Assembly: GCA_009773665.1 (NCBI GenBank)
Contig: WSYE01000016.1
Coordinates: 1 to 64,000, forward strand
Source: Desulfovibrionaceae bacterium
Lineage (GTDB): Bacteria; Desulfobacterota; Desulfovibrionia; Desulfovibrionales; Desulfovibrionaceae
Length of the DNA: 64,000 nucleotides
Direction: 5' to 3'
A model generated the notes under the pieces. That model saw nothing but the letters and a program-made list of their open reading frames with translations, made no database searches and was not told where the DNA came from. A program made the position numbers and the translations under genes. Positions 7,230 to 18,000 of the stretch are shown here, piece after piece; position 1 is the stretch's first letter; each line of letters opens with the position of its first letter.

Positions 7230-8936
7230 ATGGTCCTTGATACTTCATCGCCAATTGCCCGCGAAGCCACGCTTCCCAAATGTCCGACAGGCATTCAGGG
7301 CTTTGACGAAATATCCGGTGGAGGCCTGCCAAAGGGCCGTCCAACCCTGGTCTGCGGCGGGCCGGGCTGCGGCAAGACCCTTTTCGGCATGGAATTTCTG
7401 GTGCGCGGAGCGACCGAGTATGACGAACCCGGCATATTCGTCACCTTTGAGGAGAAGGCCCACGAATTAGCTGAGAACGTCCTGTCTCTCGGATGGGATC
7501 TGAAGGAACTCGAAGCCAGGGGAAAGCTCATTATCGAGCATATTCTGGTCGAGCGCAGCGAGATCGAGGAAACCGGCGAGTACGACCTGGAGGGGCTCTT
7601 CATCCGTCTGGGCGCGGCAGTGGATGCCATCGGGGCCAAGCGGATCGTGCTGGATACGGTGGAGTCGCTTTTCGCGGCACTTCCCAACGAGCTGATCCTA
7701 CGCTCGGAGCTTCGGCGGCTCTTCCGCTGGTGCAAGCAGAAAGGCCTCACGGCGGTCATCACCGGGGAGCGGGGCGACATGACCCTCACCCGGCATGGGC
7801 TTGAGGAGTACGTGTCCGACTGCGTGGTGGACCTGAACGTCCGAGTCAAGAGCGATATCGCCACCCGCAGGCTGCGCATCGTCAAGTACCGGGGAAGCGA
7901 GCACGGCACCAACGAGTACCCCTTTCTCATTGGTGCGGGCGGCTTTTCGGTAATGCCCATCACCTCCATCAACCTGGATTACGCCACCTCCAGCGAGCGG
8001 GTTCTGACAGGGGTCAATCGGCTGGATACCATGCTCGGCGGCCAAGGGTACTATAAGGGCTCCAGCGTCCTCATCTCGGGAACGGCGGGCACGGGCAAAT
8101 CGAGCCTGGCCGCCGCCTTCGCGCGGGCCACCTGCGCCGGGGGAGGCAGGTGTCTGTATTTCGCCTTCGAGGAGCCGGTCAGCCAGATTATCCGCAACAT
8201 GGGCTCCATCGGCATGGACCTGGGCAAGTTGATGGACGCGGGCCTGCTCAAGTTCCATGCGTCCAGGCCCACCACCTACGGCATGGAGATGCACCTTTTG
8301 ACCATGTACAACATGGTCAAAGAGTTCGAGCCCGATGCGGTCATCATCGACCCCATCTCCAACCTGTCCGCTGTCGGAGGCGAGGAGGAGGTCAAATCCA
8401 TCCTCACCCGTTTCGTGGACTTCCTCAAGGGCCAGAACATAACCACGCTGTTCACCGACCTCACCTTCGGAAGGACCGTTGGAGAGTACACCGAGTCTGC
8501 CATTTCCTCGCTCATGGACACGTGGATCCTCCTGCGCAACATCGAGACCAACGGGGAGCGCAACCGGGCGCTGTTCGTGCTCAAGTCCAGGGGCATGGAG
8601 CACTCCAACCAGGTGCGGGAATTCATCCTCTCAAGCGACGGGCTGGAGTTGACCGACGCCTACCTGGGGTCCGAGGGCGTGCTCATGGGCTCGGCCAGGG
8701 TGGGCCAGGAAGCGCGGGACTTTGAGGAATCCAGACTGCGCGGGCAGGAACTCAGCGGCAAGAAACGCTCCCTGGAGGCCAAACGGGCCGCGCTGGAATC
8801 GCAGATGGCTGCCCTCAAGCAGGACTTCTTGTCCATGCAGGAAGAGATAGAGGCAGTGGAGACCGCAGCCAAGGCCCAGAATGCAGCCCTTTTCAAGGAC
8901 CGGGATATGATGGCGAAAATCCGCAAGGCCGACTGA
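7230..8936 (+). CDS. kaiC: KaiC-like double-domain ATPase
   Basis: A 568-residue KaiC homologue with two RecA-like halves. Walker A motifs are GGPGCGKT (43-50) and GTAGTGKS (284-291); paired catalytic glutamates follow in FVTFEEKA and FAFEEPVS. Where cyanobacterial KaiC carries its Ser/Thr autophosphorylation pair, this protein has two serines (SAISSLMDTW, residues about 426-427). The C-terminus is extended by a coiled coil of roughly 60 residues (about 494-555) in place of the short KaiA-binding tail, and no kaiA is present. AAGGAG precedes ATG 7230. It is the first gene of an operon with two kaiB genes and a hybrid kinase, so signalling by phosphorylation state is likely; circadian function is not implied. 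Confidence 0.9.
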   Translation: MVLDTSSPIAREATLPKCPTGIQGFDEISGGGLPKGRPTLVCGGPGCGKTLFGMEFLVRGATEYDEPGIFVTFEEKAHELAENVLSLGWDLKELEARGKLIIEHILVERSEIEETGEYDLEGLFIRLGAAVDAIGAKRIVLDTVESLFAALPNELILRSELRRLFRWCKQKGLTAVITGERGDMTLTRHGLEEYVSDCVVDLNVRVKSDIATRRLRIVKYRGSEHGTNEYPFLIGAGGFSVMPITSINLDYATSSERVLTGVNRLDTMLGGQGYYKGSSVLISGTAGTGKSSLAAAFARATCAGGGRCLYFAFEEPVSQIIRNMGSIGMDLGKLMDAGLLKFHASRPTTYGMEMHLLTMYNMVKEFEPDAVIIDPISNLSAVGGEEEVKSILTRFVDFLKGQNITTLFTDLTFGRTVGEYTESAISSLMDTWILLRNIETNGERNRALFVLKSRGMEHSNQVREFILSSDGLELTDAYLGSEGVLMGSARVGQEARDFEESRLRGQELSGKKRSLEAKRAALESQMAALKQDFLSMQEEIEAVETAAKAQNAALFKDRDMMAKIRKAD

Positions 8937-8973
8937 CTCTCCTGAAACTGAAGTGATATAGAGTGAGGACGTA

Positions 8974-9312
8974 ATGACTGAAAACGAGCACACGCAACAC
9001 GTGAATGCTCCTTGGGAAGCCGGGGATTTCTATCACTTGCGCCTGTACGTGGCCGGGGTGACCCCCAAATCCCTTACGGCGTTCGCAAACCTGAAAAAAA
9101 TCTGTGATGAATATCTTGAGGGCAGATGCGAGATCGATGTCATCGATCTTGTTGAAAGCCCTCACCTCGCAAAGGAGGACAATATCCTGGCCATACCTAC
9201 ACTGATCCGCAGGCTTCCTGAACCGATCAAGAAGATCATCGGCACCCTGGCCGACACCGAGAGGGTCCTTGTTGGCCTTGAAATTCACAAACGAACCGAT
9301 GCGCCCAGCTGA
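8974..9312 (+). CDS. kaiB: KaiB-like protein, first copy
   Basis: A 112-residue KaiB/thioredoxin-like fold protein. The core [20 protein letters not shown], the helix ICDEYLEG, the strand [19 protein letters not shown] and the [18 protein letters not shown] segment are all in place. KaiB proteins bind KaiC (and in cyanobacteria the output kinase) after switching fold. ATG 8974 has GAGGA nine bases upstream. The last 14 bp overlap the second kaiB copy, indicating translational coupling. Confidence 0.88.
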   Translation: MTENEHTQHVNAPWEAGDFYHLRLYVAGVTPKSLTAFANLKKICDEYLEGRCEIDVIDLVESPHLAKEDNILAIPTLIRRLPEPIKKIIGTLADTERVLVGLEIHKRTDAPS

Positions 9313-9664
9313 ACAACCGGAGCCTGTCGTGGACAAATCGAAAAACAGGGCTGCCGACTTCGAGAAAGCTCTTAAGGCTCGCGACCAGCAGAAGTATGTC
9401 CTGCGCCTCTACGTGGCCGGCATGACCCCCAGGTCCATGCAGGCCATCTCCTCAATCAAGAGCATTTGTGAGGAGCACCTGTTGGGCCGCTACGAGATTG
9501 AGGTCATCGACATCTACCAGCAGCCCGGGTTGGCCAAAGAACAGCAAGTCCTGGCCGCTCCCACGCTCATCAAGACCCTGCCGCTCCCGCTGCGCAAATT
9601 CATCGGCACCCTGTCGGACAGGGAACGCATCCTCACAAGCCTTGATATCGTGCCCAAAGTGTAG
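9299..9664 (+). CDS. kaiB: KaiB-like protein, second copy
   Basis: A second KaiB, 121 residues from ATG 9299, with about 25 extra N-terminal residues before the core ([20 protein letters not shown], then [20 protein letters not shown]). It overlaps the first copy by 14 bp and ends 14 bp before the hybrid kinase. The copies share the fold but are clearly diverged, so this is an old duplication and not a recent one; they may bind KaiC and the kinase separately. An upstream in-frame start at 9269 is possible but lies deep inside the first copy. Confidence 0.88.
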   Translation: MRPAEQPEPVVDKSKNRAADFEKALKARDQQKYVLRLYVAGMTPRSMQAISSIKSICEEHLLGRYEIEVIDIYQQPGLAKEQQVLAAPTLIKTLPLPLRKFIGTLSDRERILTSLDIVPKV

Positions 9665-9678
9665 GCCCTGAGGTGGAC

Positions 9679-11370
9679 ATGGATATTTGCAAGTCGCCGG
9701 AAGAACTGGCTCGTGAAATCGCCGATCTGCGCACACGGTTGGAGGAGGCCGAGGAAACCCTGCGTGCCATACGGCTCGGGGAGGTCGACGCGGTTTTGGC
9801 CCAAGGCCCTGAGGGCGACCAAGTATTCACGCTCAAGGGTGCGGACCACGTCTACCGGATAATGCTCGAACAGATGAGCGAGTCTGCCCTGACCATGGAC
9901 TCCAACGGCCTGATTCTTTTCGCCAACTCCAATCTTCCCCTTCTTCTTGAGTATCCCGCACAGCAGGTGCTGGGGAAATCTTTCCTGGGCTTTGTCTCGC
10001 ATGAGGACCATGAGTTTCTCTCGTGCCTGCTTGAGCAAGGTTCAAAGGGCAAGGCCAAGGGCGAGCTTATGCTTGTGGCGGCCAGCGGCAAGGTAGTCCC
10101 GGCACTTATGTCCTTGAGTCCCCTGATTCTGGAAAAGAAGACCATTCTTAGCGTGGTGATCACTGACCTGAGCGAGCAGAAGAAGACCGAGGAGCTCAAG
10201 CAGGCCAGGGAAGAGGCCGAGAGCACAAACAAGGCCAAAAGCGAGTTCCTGGCTCACATGAGCCACGAAATCCGCACCCCCATGAACGGCGTCCTTGGGA
10301 TGACCGAACTCGCCCTCATGGAAGACAACCCCGTCCGAGTCCGTGAATATCTTCAATTCGTCAGGCAGTCCGGGAAATTGCTGCTGGACATCATAAACGA
10401 CATCCTGGACTTGTCCAAGATCGAGGCAGGAAAGATCGATCTTGAGAACAAGGCGTTCATGCTTCGCGATGGATTGGACTCGATGTTCAAGATCTTCCTG
10501 ATGACCGCCCGCAGCAAGGGGCTGAACTTTTACCATGCCATCGACCTCAACGTACCCGACCGGCTGATGGGCGATTTGGGACGACTTCGGCAAGTACTGA
10601 CCAACCTCATCGGCAACGCCGTCAAATTCTCGGAAACAGGGGCGGTGCGGGTGTCTGTCGCGGTGGACGGCCAGAGCGCCGCTCACGGCTCGACGCGTCT
10701 CATTTTCAAGGTCAAGGATGACGGTATAGGCGTTGCGAAAGAGCGGCTGAAAGACATGTTTGAACCGTTCAGTCAAGTCGGGCAGTCGAGCCATGCCAAG
10801 TACGGGGGCACGGGGCTTGGCTTGTCCATCTCCAAGAGTCTGGTGGAGATGATGGGAGGGGCAATCTGGGCCGACAGCAAGGTCGGCAGGGGGAGCACCT
10901 TCTACTTCACCGCCGTCTTCGGCCTTGCCGAGGAACTCGCGCAGTCTGAACCCGAAAGATTGCCGGACGCCCCATCTCCCTCCGGCGCGCTCCGTATCCT
11001 GCTGGCCGAAGACAACAAAATCAACCAGATCTTCATGGTCACGCTTCTTAAGCAACAAGGCCATTACGTCGAGGTGGCGGAGAACGGACTTGAATCGATC
11101 ACGAAGCTCGAGGCCGGGGACTTCGACCTGGTGTTCATGGACGAGCTGATGCCGGAGATGAGCGGCACAGAGGCGGTAGCGGCCATCCGCAGCGGCGCTG
11201 CTGGACCGGACAAGGCCGGAATCAAGGTGGTGGCGCTCACGGCTCATGCTCTCAAGGGAGACAGGGAAGGTTTTTTGGCCGCTGGCATGGATGATTATCT
11301 GGCCAAACCCTTCACAATGGAAGATCTGGCAAGTGTTATCGACAGAATGTCAGGCAAACAGCCCGATTGA
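9679..11370 (+). CDS. PAS-containing hybrid sensor histidine kinase/response regulator
   Basis: 563 residues with no membrane segment, so cytosolic. Order: N-terminal coiled coil (about 1-40), PAS domain (about 55-165), dimerisation/phosphoacceptor domain with HMSHEIRTPMNG (about 185-255), HATPase with the GGTGLGLSIS G-box (about 300-420), and a C-terminal receiver with LLAEDNKIN and FMDELMPEM (about 435-555). It follows the second kaiB by 14 bp in the same operon, which makes it the likely output kinase of the KaiBC module, analogous in position to SasA-type partners. ATG 9679 follows GAGGTG. Confidence 0.9.
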   Translation: MDICKSPEELAREIADLRTRLEEAEETLRAIRLGEVDAVLAQGPEGDQVFTLKGADHVYRIMLEQMSESALTMDSNGLILFANSNLPLLLEYPAQQVLGKSFLGFVSHEDHEFLSCLLEQGSKGKAKGELMLVAASGKVVPALMSLSPLILEKKTILSVVITDLSEQKKTEELKQAREEAESTNKAKSEFLAHMSHEIRTPMNGVLGMTELALMEDNPVRVREYLQFVRQSGKLLLDIINDILDLSKIEAGKIDLENKAFMLRDGLDSMFKIFLMTARSKGLNFYHAIDLNVPDRLMGDLGRLRQVLTNLIGNAVKFSETGAVRVSVAVDGQSAAHGSTRLIFKVKDDGIGVAKERLKDMFEPFSQVGQSSHAKYGGTGLGLSISKSLVEMMGGAIWADSKVGRGSTFYFTAVFGLAEELAQSEPERLPDAPSPSGALRILLAEDNKINQIFMVTLLKQQGHYVEVAENGLESITKLEAGDFDLVFMDELMPEMSGTEAVAAIRSGAAGPDKAGIKVVALTAHALKGDREGFLAAGMDDYLAKPFTMEDLASVIDRMSGKQPD

Positions 11371-11744
11371 GTTGCCCCCACCCAGGAAGAACATCACATA
11401 TGCAGAGGCGTTTCTGGCGCGTCGCGCTCGGTGCGCCGTTCAATAATAGCGGCTCCCACACAAGGGGCCCGGCGTCTTGACTGATCTCGATCCTGGCAAA
11501 CAAACTAGCTAAAAGGGCATGAGCCTCATTCAAAGGCTTCCGGAACGACAGCCCGGCATCCTCCCCAATGTCTGCAAGGGGCCATCATGCCAGCCCAACG
11601 GCGCGGAGCTCGAACACTGTGACGCCCACCTCACCGTTTACCGGAATTCTCAAACTAAATTGAAGAAATTCTCAAACTGTTTTGCTCGTTCTACCCGGTG
11701 TGCCGACAGCGGCGCAAATCAGTGCCGAATCGCGCGCTGCCTTA

Positions 11745-11786
11745 CAGATGCCACCGGGCGACTCACGCGCCGCCCGGTGGCGTCTG
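11745..11786. repeat. Strong inverted repeat next to the tRNA
   Basis: cagatgccaccgggcg (11745-11760) and cgcccggtggcgtctg (11771-11786) form 16-bp arms with one G-T mismatch around a 10-base loop. It lies in the 434-base gap between the hybrid kinase and the tRNA terminator, where no gene is supported. It may be a terminator for the kinase operon or a structured element. Confidence 0.55.
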
Positions 11787-11804
11787 GCTGGAAATTTCCA
11801 GGCA

Positions 11805-11838
11805 CGAAAAAAGGGCCTACGATTTCTCGTAAGCCCTT
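11805..11838 (-). terminator. Intrinsic terminator of the initiator tRNA
   Basis: On the minus strand aagggcttacga and tcgtaggccctt pair around gaaa and are followed by TTTT, eight bases past the encoded CCA. Confidence 0.8.
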
Positions 11839-11846
11839 GATTTCTC

Positions 11847-11923
11847 TGGTTGCGGGGGTGGGATTTGAACCCACGATCTTCGGGTTATGAGCCCGATGAG
11901 CTACCGGTCTGCTCCACCCCGCG
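11847..11923 (-). tRNA. Initiator tRNA-fMet (CAU)
   Basis: A 77-nt cloverleaf on the minus strand with the CCA end encoded. The anticodon loop CTCATAA gives CAU. Two hallmarks identify the initiator: the unpaired C1-A72 at the top of the acceptor stem (CGCGGGG against CCCCGCA) and three consecutive G-C pairs in the anticodon stem (GGG/CCC). D-loop and T-loop (GTTCAAATC) consensus sequences are intact. A terminator follows directly, so it is a single-gene transcript. Confidence 0.95.
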
Positions 11924-11996
11924 TTGCTGAGAAAGAGGGTTTACGCCGGGGGCCCCTGGGTGTCAACGACTATTTCAAAATACCTGAAAATAGTTT

Positions 11997-12494
11997 CTAG
12001 CCGCAGCACTTCTTGAACTTCTTGCCGCTGCCGCAGGGGCAGGGATCGTTACGGCCCACCTTGGGTCCGGACGCCACAACGGGCTCCTTGGTGGACTTCA
12101 CCTTGCCGTCCAGGTAGCGCCACTCGCCGCCCTTCTTGCGGAAGCGGGCACGTTCGCGCAGCTGCTGCACTTCGCCGTCCATCTCGAAGCTGGCCACGAA
12201 CTCGACCTCGCCCTCCTCGTCTCCAGGGCCTCCGGCCTTGGTGGAGAGCACGGACAGTCCCTGCCAGTTGGCCTTCTCGGACCACTCGCGCGCGCCGTCC
12301 TCATCGAAGGTCGCCTGCCAGCGCTGGTCCAGGGAGCGTTTCAGGTGGGCCATGTCGCCGATGGCGTAGGCGGTGTAGCGCGAGCGCATGAGCGCCTCGG
12401 CCGTGGGTGCGAGCCGCACGCCGGTCACGATGGGGCCGCAGCAGTCGCCGTAGGCCAGTTCGGAGCCGCAAGGGCAGGAATCAGTGTCGATCAT
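11997..12494 (-). CDS. YchJ-family protein with SEC-C motifs at both ends
   Basis: 165 residues. The N-terminus has [15 protein letters not shown] and the C-terminus [16 protein letters not shown], both SEC-C zinc-binding motifs (CxCx8CC type). Between them is the YchJ middle domain with [15 protein letters not shown]. YchJ proteins are widespread, cytoplasmic and of unsettled function; the SEC-C motif also occurs at the tail of SecA. It sits 4 bp from the end of the next gene, so the two are likely co-transcribed. Confidence 0.85.
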   Translation of the reverse strand: MIDTDSCPCGSELAYGDCCGPIVTGVRLAPTAEALMRSRYTAYAIGDMAHLKRSLDQRWQATFDEDGAREWSEKANWQGLSVLSTKAGGPGDEEGEVEFVASFEMDGEVQQLRERARFRKKGGEWRYLDGKVKSTKEPVVASGPKVGRNDPCPCGSGKKFKKCCG

Positions 12495-12498
12495 GTGT

Positions 12499-13968
12499 TC
12501 ACCAACTGGTTAGATAGCGTTCAACAGGTGCGTAGTCGTCAGTCAGGACCAGGGCTCCGTCCAGGTCCGGCGCGGGCTGGCGCTGGTCCAGGCGCGCTTG
12601 CACGGACTCGTCCGGGCTGGTCCAGGCGCGCGGCGCGGCGTTCTTGAAGCAGATCAGCAGGACGTTCTGCATGTCGGTCTTCAAGCCGGGGCTCCAGGTC
12701 CTGACGGGGTGTACCTGCGGGAAGACCCGTGCGTATGTGGCGTAAAAGGATTTGTAAAGCCTTGAGCGCGGTCCTTCCAGCGCGGTGATGGTGTTCACCA
12801 GCAGCACGCCGTTGTCGTCCAGGGCTGCGGCCAGACGCCGGGCGGTCTCCAGGGTGGCCAGATGGAAGGGGATGGACGCGTGGGAGTTGAACACGTCCAC
12901 CACGATGGCGTCGTAACGCTCGGTGTTGGCGTTCAGGAACGTCCGGGCGTCCTCATGGCGCACGCTCAGCCGGGGGTCGTCCGGCAGGAAGAAGTGCGCG
13001 CGGGCCAGGTCCGTGATGCCGGGGTCGAGCTCCACCACATCCACCCGCGCCTGGGGGTGTTTCCCCAGCACGTATTTCGGGAAGGCGTAGGCCCCGCCGC
13101 CAAGCACCAGCACCCGGCGCATGTCCGGCGCGAAATGCGAGGCCAGGGTCAGGGAGCGCGTGTAGTTGAGGGCCAGGGCCTGGGGATCGTCAGGGTAGAC
13201 GCCGCCCTGTACGCCCTCCGGCCCGGTGCTCATGGCCAGCATTTCCCTGCCAGTGGTGAAGTCGCGCGAGGGATAGACCAGCACGCGCTGATAGGGCGTG
13301 TCCACGTCGATGACGCCGCTGGCCGCAAGCGACCGAGCGTCAGCTGCCGCCAGCAGGTACAGGGCCACGAACACCCCGGCCAGCCCGGCCTTCAGCGGCC
13401 AGCGGCCCGTATGGCACAGGATGGATGCCAGGGCCAGCACCCCGGCCATCAGGAACAGGATGGCCGCGCTGCCGAACCAGGCGATCAGGAAGAAGCCACC
13501 CGCAAAGGTGCCCACGATGCTGCCCATCGTGGACAGGGCGTACAGGCGGCCCACGGTGCTGCCCGCGCGTGCGGGGTCAGTCATGCGGATGCGCGCGGCA
13601 AAGGGGGCCACCATGCCAAGCAGCGTAGCCGCAGGCGCGAACAGCAGAAGCACAGCCTGAAGCGACCCGGCGTGCAGGCCCGCGCCCGAAGCCTGGATCA
13701 TTTCCACCACGAAGGACCGGGAAAAGCCGATGAGCGCGGTGCAGACCGCTGCGCCGAGGATTATCAGGGAGAGCGCTTTGGGATTGGGATGGCGGTCGGC
13801 GAGGCGTCCGCCCCACCAGTACCCCAGGGACAGCGCGCCCAGGATGACGCCGATGATGCTGGTCCAGACCACGGTGGATGTGCCGAGAAACGGCGCGAGC
13901 ACCCGCGTGGCCGCCAGCTCGATGACCATGACCACCGCACCGCACAGAAAGACCACCACTTCCAGCAT
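12499..13968 (-). CDS. Membrane-fused spermidine synthase-like protein
   Basis: 489 residues. The N-terminal ~210 residues form about seven hydrophobic segments (beginning [20 protein letters not shown], a hallmark start of this family), followed by a soluble domain of the spermidine synthase/SAM-methyltransferase fold: [17 protein letters not shown] (ligand loop), [14 protein letters not shown] and [13 protein letters not shown]. Fused forms of this type are common, but their substrate is often not known. Whether it makes spermidine is uncertain. Confidence 0.85.
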   Translation of the reverse strand: MLEVVVFLCGAVVMVIELAATRVLAPFLGTSTVVWTSIIGVILGALSLGYWWGGRLADRHPNPKALSLIILGAAVCTALIGFSRSFVVEMIQASGAGLHAGSLQAVLLLFAPAATLLGMVAPFAARIRMTDPARAGSTVGRLYALSTMGSIVGTFAGGFFLIAWFGSAAILFLMAGVLALASILCHTGRWPLKAGLAGVFVALYLLAAADARSLAASGVIDVDTPYQRVLVYPSRDFTTGREMLAMSTGPEGVQGGVYPDDPQALALNYTRSLTLASHFAPDMRRVLVLGGGAYAFPKYVLGKHPQARVDVVELDPGITDLARAHFFLPDDPRLSVRHEDARTFLNANTERYDAIVVDVFNSHASIPFHLATLETARRLAAALDDNGVLLVNTITALEGPRSRLYKSFYATYARVFPQVHPVRTWSPGLKTDMQNVLLICFKNAAPRAWTSPDESVQARLDQRQPAPDLDGALVLTDDYAPVERYLTSW

Positions 13969-14116
13969 GGCAACTCCTCGAAGGCGGACGGATGACGGGG
14001 AAGGCTGCGCCGGACGGCAGGGGCAGGCGGCGTCAACTCGACCCAGGCGTCCGCGATAGAAGGACGATCACAGTGCGGCGTGCGCAAGAGCCCGCACCCG
14101 GCAAACGAAACTCCGG

Positions 14117-14992
14117 TCAGTCCGGCTTTCTGCCGATCACCACCCGGTCCAGCCCGGCGAGGTCGGGCAGCACGGCCACGCCCTCGAACCCGAACTCCGT
14201 GGCCTCCAGCAGATGCTTCACGTCCTGGCCCTGCTTCCAGCCGATCTCCAGCATCAGCACTCCGCCCGGAGCCAGACGCTTGAAGGCTGCGGCCACCACG
14301 ACCGGATAGGCCTCCAGCCCGTCCTGCCCCGGCACCGGCACCAACGCGGACTTGGGCTCGAACGAAGCCACCTCGGGCGAGAGCGTGTCGTATTCTTCCT
14401 GGCTGACATAGGGTGGATTGGAAACGATGAGGCCGTAGCCCTCGGACACGGGAGGAAGCTCCGAAAACGCGGCTTCCAGAAATTCCATGCGCTCGGCCAC
14501 GTTGTGCCGGGCGGCGTTTCGCCGGGCCACAGCCAGCGCACCGGGGCTCAGATCCAAGGCGGTAACGCGCGCGGACGGGAAACGAGTGGCCAGGGTGACG
14601 GCCAGGCAGCCCGACCCGGTGCCCAGGTCGGCCATGGCTATCTCGGCATCGCCGGGAAAGAGGCGGATGGCCTCCTCCACGATCAGCTCGGTTTCGGGCC
14701 TGGGGATGAGCACATCTGGGGTGACTTCAAAGGCCAGGCTGAAGAACTCGCGCTCGCCAAGGATGTAGGCCACGGGTTCGCCACGGCCACGCCGGGCGGC
14801 CAGCGGGCGCACCGCGTCCAGCTCCGAGGCCTGAAGAGGCCGGTCCATGTCCAGAAACAGGCCCATGCGATCAAGCCCCAGGCCGTGGGCCAGAATCATC
14901 TGGGCCGACAGACGCGGGGAATCGACGTTCTTTTCGCGCAGGTAGATTTCGGTCTTCTGGAGGATTTCGCGGACAGTGGGCTGTTTGGTCAT
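14117..14992 (-). CDS. prmC: Release factor glutamine methyltransferase PrmC
   Basis: 291 residues. It methylates the GGQ glutamine of peptide release factors with SAM. The N-terminal helical domain (about 1-85) binds the factor; the Rossmann domain shows MADLGTGSGCLAVTLA (SAM loop, about 120-135), an acidic loop VTALDLSPGAL, and the catalytic NPPYVSQEEY near 185. Its substrate RF1 (prfA) is in the window, but 6.6 kb away instead of adjacent; a large sensor kinase and a SulP transporter lie between. Confidence 0.93.
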   Translation of the reverse strand: MTKQPTVREILQKTEIYLREKNVDSPRLSAQMILAHGLGLDRMGLFLDMDRPLQASELDAVRPLAARRGRGEPVAYILGEREFFSLAFEVTPDVLIPRPETELIVEEAIRLFPGDAEIAMADLGTGSGCLAVTLATRFPSARVTALDLSPGALAVARRNAARHNVAERMEFLEAAFSELPPVSEGYGLIVSNPPYVSQEEYDTLSPEVASFEPKSALVPVPGQDGLEAYPVVVAAAFKRLAPGGVLMLEIGWKQGQDVKHLLEATEFGFEGVAVLPDLAGLDRVVIGRKPD

Positions 14993-15085
14993 TCCTGAAA
15001 GCTATCATACGCCCGGCCCGCCGGGATTCCAAGCGTTTTCTGGGTTCGCCTCGGGTCGATGCCAGGGCGCATCAGCCCGTTTGCA

Positions 15086-18000
15086 TCAGGCCGACTGCGC
15101 TCTGCTCTGCCCCAGCTTCTTGCGGATGGTTGAAAAGAGGATCTCGGGCATGACGGGCTTGGTGAGGTAGCCGTCCATCCCTGCCTCCAGGCAGCGCTCC
15201 TGGTCGCCGGACATCGCGCGGGCCGTGAGCGCCAGCAGGATGATCGCGTTTGCGCCCTCGCGGCTCCGGATGGCGCGGGCCAGATCGTAGCCGTCCATCA
15301 CGGGCATCTGCACGTCCAGCAAGGCCACGTCGAAATCCTCGCGGCCAAGCATGTTCAGCGCCTCGGCTCCGCTCTCGGCCACCTGCGGAAGCATTCCGGC
15401 CATATTGAGCAGTTCGGCGGTGAGTTCCCTGTTGAGGGCGTTGTCGTCCACCACCAGCACGCGCACACCCTTCAGGCGCTCGTCCTCTTCGGCGGCGCGC
15501 TCGAGCTGCCCGGCCTCGGAGACGTCCAGCTCGAAGGGTGCGGTGAAGGAGAATTCACTGCCCGCGCCGGGCTCGCTCTTCACGGTGATCTCGCCCTGCA
15601 TGATGTCCACCAGGCGGCGCACGATGGAGAGCCCGAGCCCGGTGCCGCCGAAGCGGCGCGAGGTGGAGCTTTCCGCCTGGACGAACGGGTTGAAGATGTA
15701 TGCCTGTTGCTCCGGGGTCATGCCGATTCCGGTGTCGCTTATGGAAAACGACAGCATCACCACGCCGGGATTGGCCTGGGCGAAGCCAACCGTCACGCGC
15801 ACCGCGCCCTGGCTGGTAAACTTGACCGCGTTGCCCACCAGATTGATGAGCACCTGCTCCAGGCGCAGGCTGTCGCCGATGAGGGCGCCTGGCATGCCGT
15901 CCTGGATGTCGATGGAGAAAGCCAGCCCCTTTTCCCCGGCCTTGGCGGAGAAGATGTCCCCCAGCCGGTCCAGGACCTTTTTCAGGCTGAAGGGCACCGG
16001 ACACAGCTCCATGCGGCCCGCCTCTATCTTGGAAAGGTCCAGCAGGTCGTTGATGACGCCCAGCAGCACGTGGCTTGCGGAGATGATCTTGTCCAGATTG
16101 CCGCGCAGCTTCTCCGGCGGGTTCTGGCGCAGGGAGATCTCGGTCAGACCAAGGATGGCGTTCATGGGCGAACGAATTTCGTGGCTGATGTTGGCCAGGA
16201 AGTCGCTCTTGGCCTGGCTTGCGGCCTCGGCCTTCTCGCGCGCGTCGATGAGGTCGAACTCCAGCTTCTTGCGGTCGGTGATGTCTGACACCAGCCAGAG
16301 GACGCTGGCCTCGCCAAACACGTCAATGAGCGCGGCCGAGGACAACACGTGCATGAGGGTTCCGGAACGCGCGCACATGTCCAGCTCACGGTTGAGCACC
16401 ACACGGTTCTTCTGCACTTCGTCCAGGAGTTTCTGGCGCTTGTCGCGGTCTACCCACAGGCCCAATTCCGCCGCACTACGCCCCAGGATCTCTTCGGCGG
16501 AGAAGCCCGTGAGAGAACAGAACGCCTTGTTCACCTGGAGGATGCTGTTGTCGCGCAGGGAGGAGATGGCCACGGCCACCGGGCTGTACTGAAAGATGGC
16601 CTGGAAGCTCTGCTGGCTGTCGCGCAGTTCTGCCTCGGCCTTGACGCGCTCCTCGATCTCGATGCGCAGCGACGCAGTCTGGCGGGCCACGGTTTCCTCA
16701 AGTTCCTTGCGCCGCGCCTTGAGGGCGGAGAGGCGCATGGAATAGATGCCATACAAGCCAGCCAGAGCAAGAAGTGTCACCACGCCCTTGAACCATAGGG
16801 TCCGCCAGTAGGGAGGCACCACCATCACCGTGACGGACAGCGGACTGCGGCTCCACACACCCTCGTCGTTGGTGCCCTTCACCAGGAACACGTAATCACC
16901 GGGGTCGAGGTTGGTGTAGGTGGCCCGGCGGGTCGTGCCGCTCTCCACCCAGTCCTGGTCGAAACCCTGCAACTGATAGGCATAGCGGTTTTTCGACGGG
17001 TTGGTGAAGTCCATGGACGTGAACTCGAAGGTGACCGTCTGGGCGCTGGGCGTCAGCACCACGTCAGCGGGCTTGCCGCCAGCTTTCAGCGCTCTGGGCT
17101 GGTTGTTGACGCGCAGTTCGGTCAAGGCCGCCTCGGGGGGATGTTTGTTGGGCAGGACATCTTTCGGGAAGAAGGCGTTAATCCCCGAAAAGCCGCCGAA
17201 GAACAACTCGCCTGTGGCGCCCTTATGAAAGGCGTTCATGTAGAATTCCACGCCGACCAGCCCGTCGCGGCGGGAATAGTTGCGTATCTCGCCGGAGGCA
17301 GGATGCATACGGGAGATACCCTTGAAGGTGCTCATCCAGAGATAGCCCTTCTCGTCCATGGCCATGCCCTGGATTCCGTCGTCGGCCAGCCCGTCGCGCT
17401 CACCGTAGCGTGTGGAGAGTTTTGTAAGCGGGTCGAAGCGGTTCAAGCCGTTGTCGGTCCCCACCCAGAGGATGCCGGAAGGGTCTTCGACGATTGGGGT
17501 CACACGATCGTTGGAGAGGCTCCGGGGGTTGGTGGGGTCGTGGCGCCAGTGCTCGAAAACCTTCGTGGCCGGGTCGAAGCGGTTCAAGCCCGCGTTGGTG
17601 CCCAGCCAGAGCGCCCCGTCGCGGGCCTGGATGATGTGGCGGACCCGGTCGTGGCTTATGCTTTCGGGATTTTTGGGGTCGTTCAGGTAACGCGTGACCT
17701 TCCCGGTCTGCGGGTCCAGGCGGTTCAGGCCGCCCTTGCTGGTCCCGGCCCAGATGATCCCGTCCCGGTCCTCGAAGAGCCACCAAATCTTGTCCTGGCT
17801 TATGCTTTGTGGGTCGCGGGGGTCGTGCACGTAATGGGTGAAAGCGCCGCTGGCCCTGTCCAGGGCACTGATACCGGACTCCACCGTGCCCACCCAGATG
17901 CGCCCACGGGAGTCCTCCATGACGCAGTTGATCTGGTCTTCGGCGATACTGGCGGGATCGCGGGGATCATGGCGGAAGCGCTCGACCACCTTTCTGGTGC

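Noticed and set aside
11519-11890. Plus-strand frame ending in VAGVGFEPTIFGL
   Set aside because: Its end is the antisense of the initiator tRNA, a well-known source of false proteins; no ribosome site or family match.
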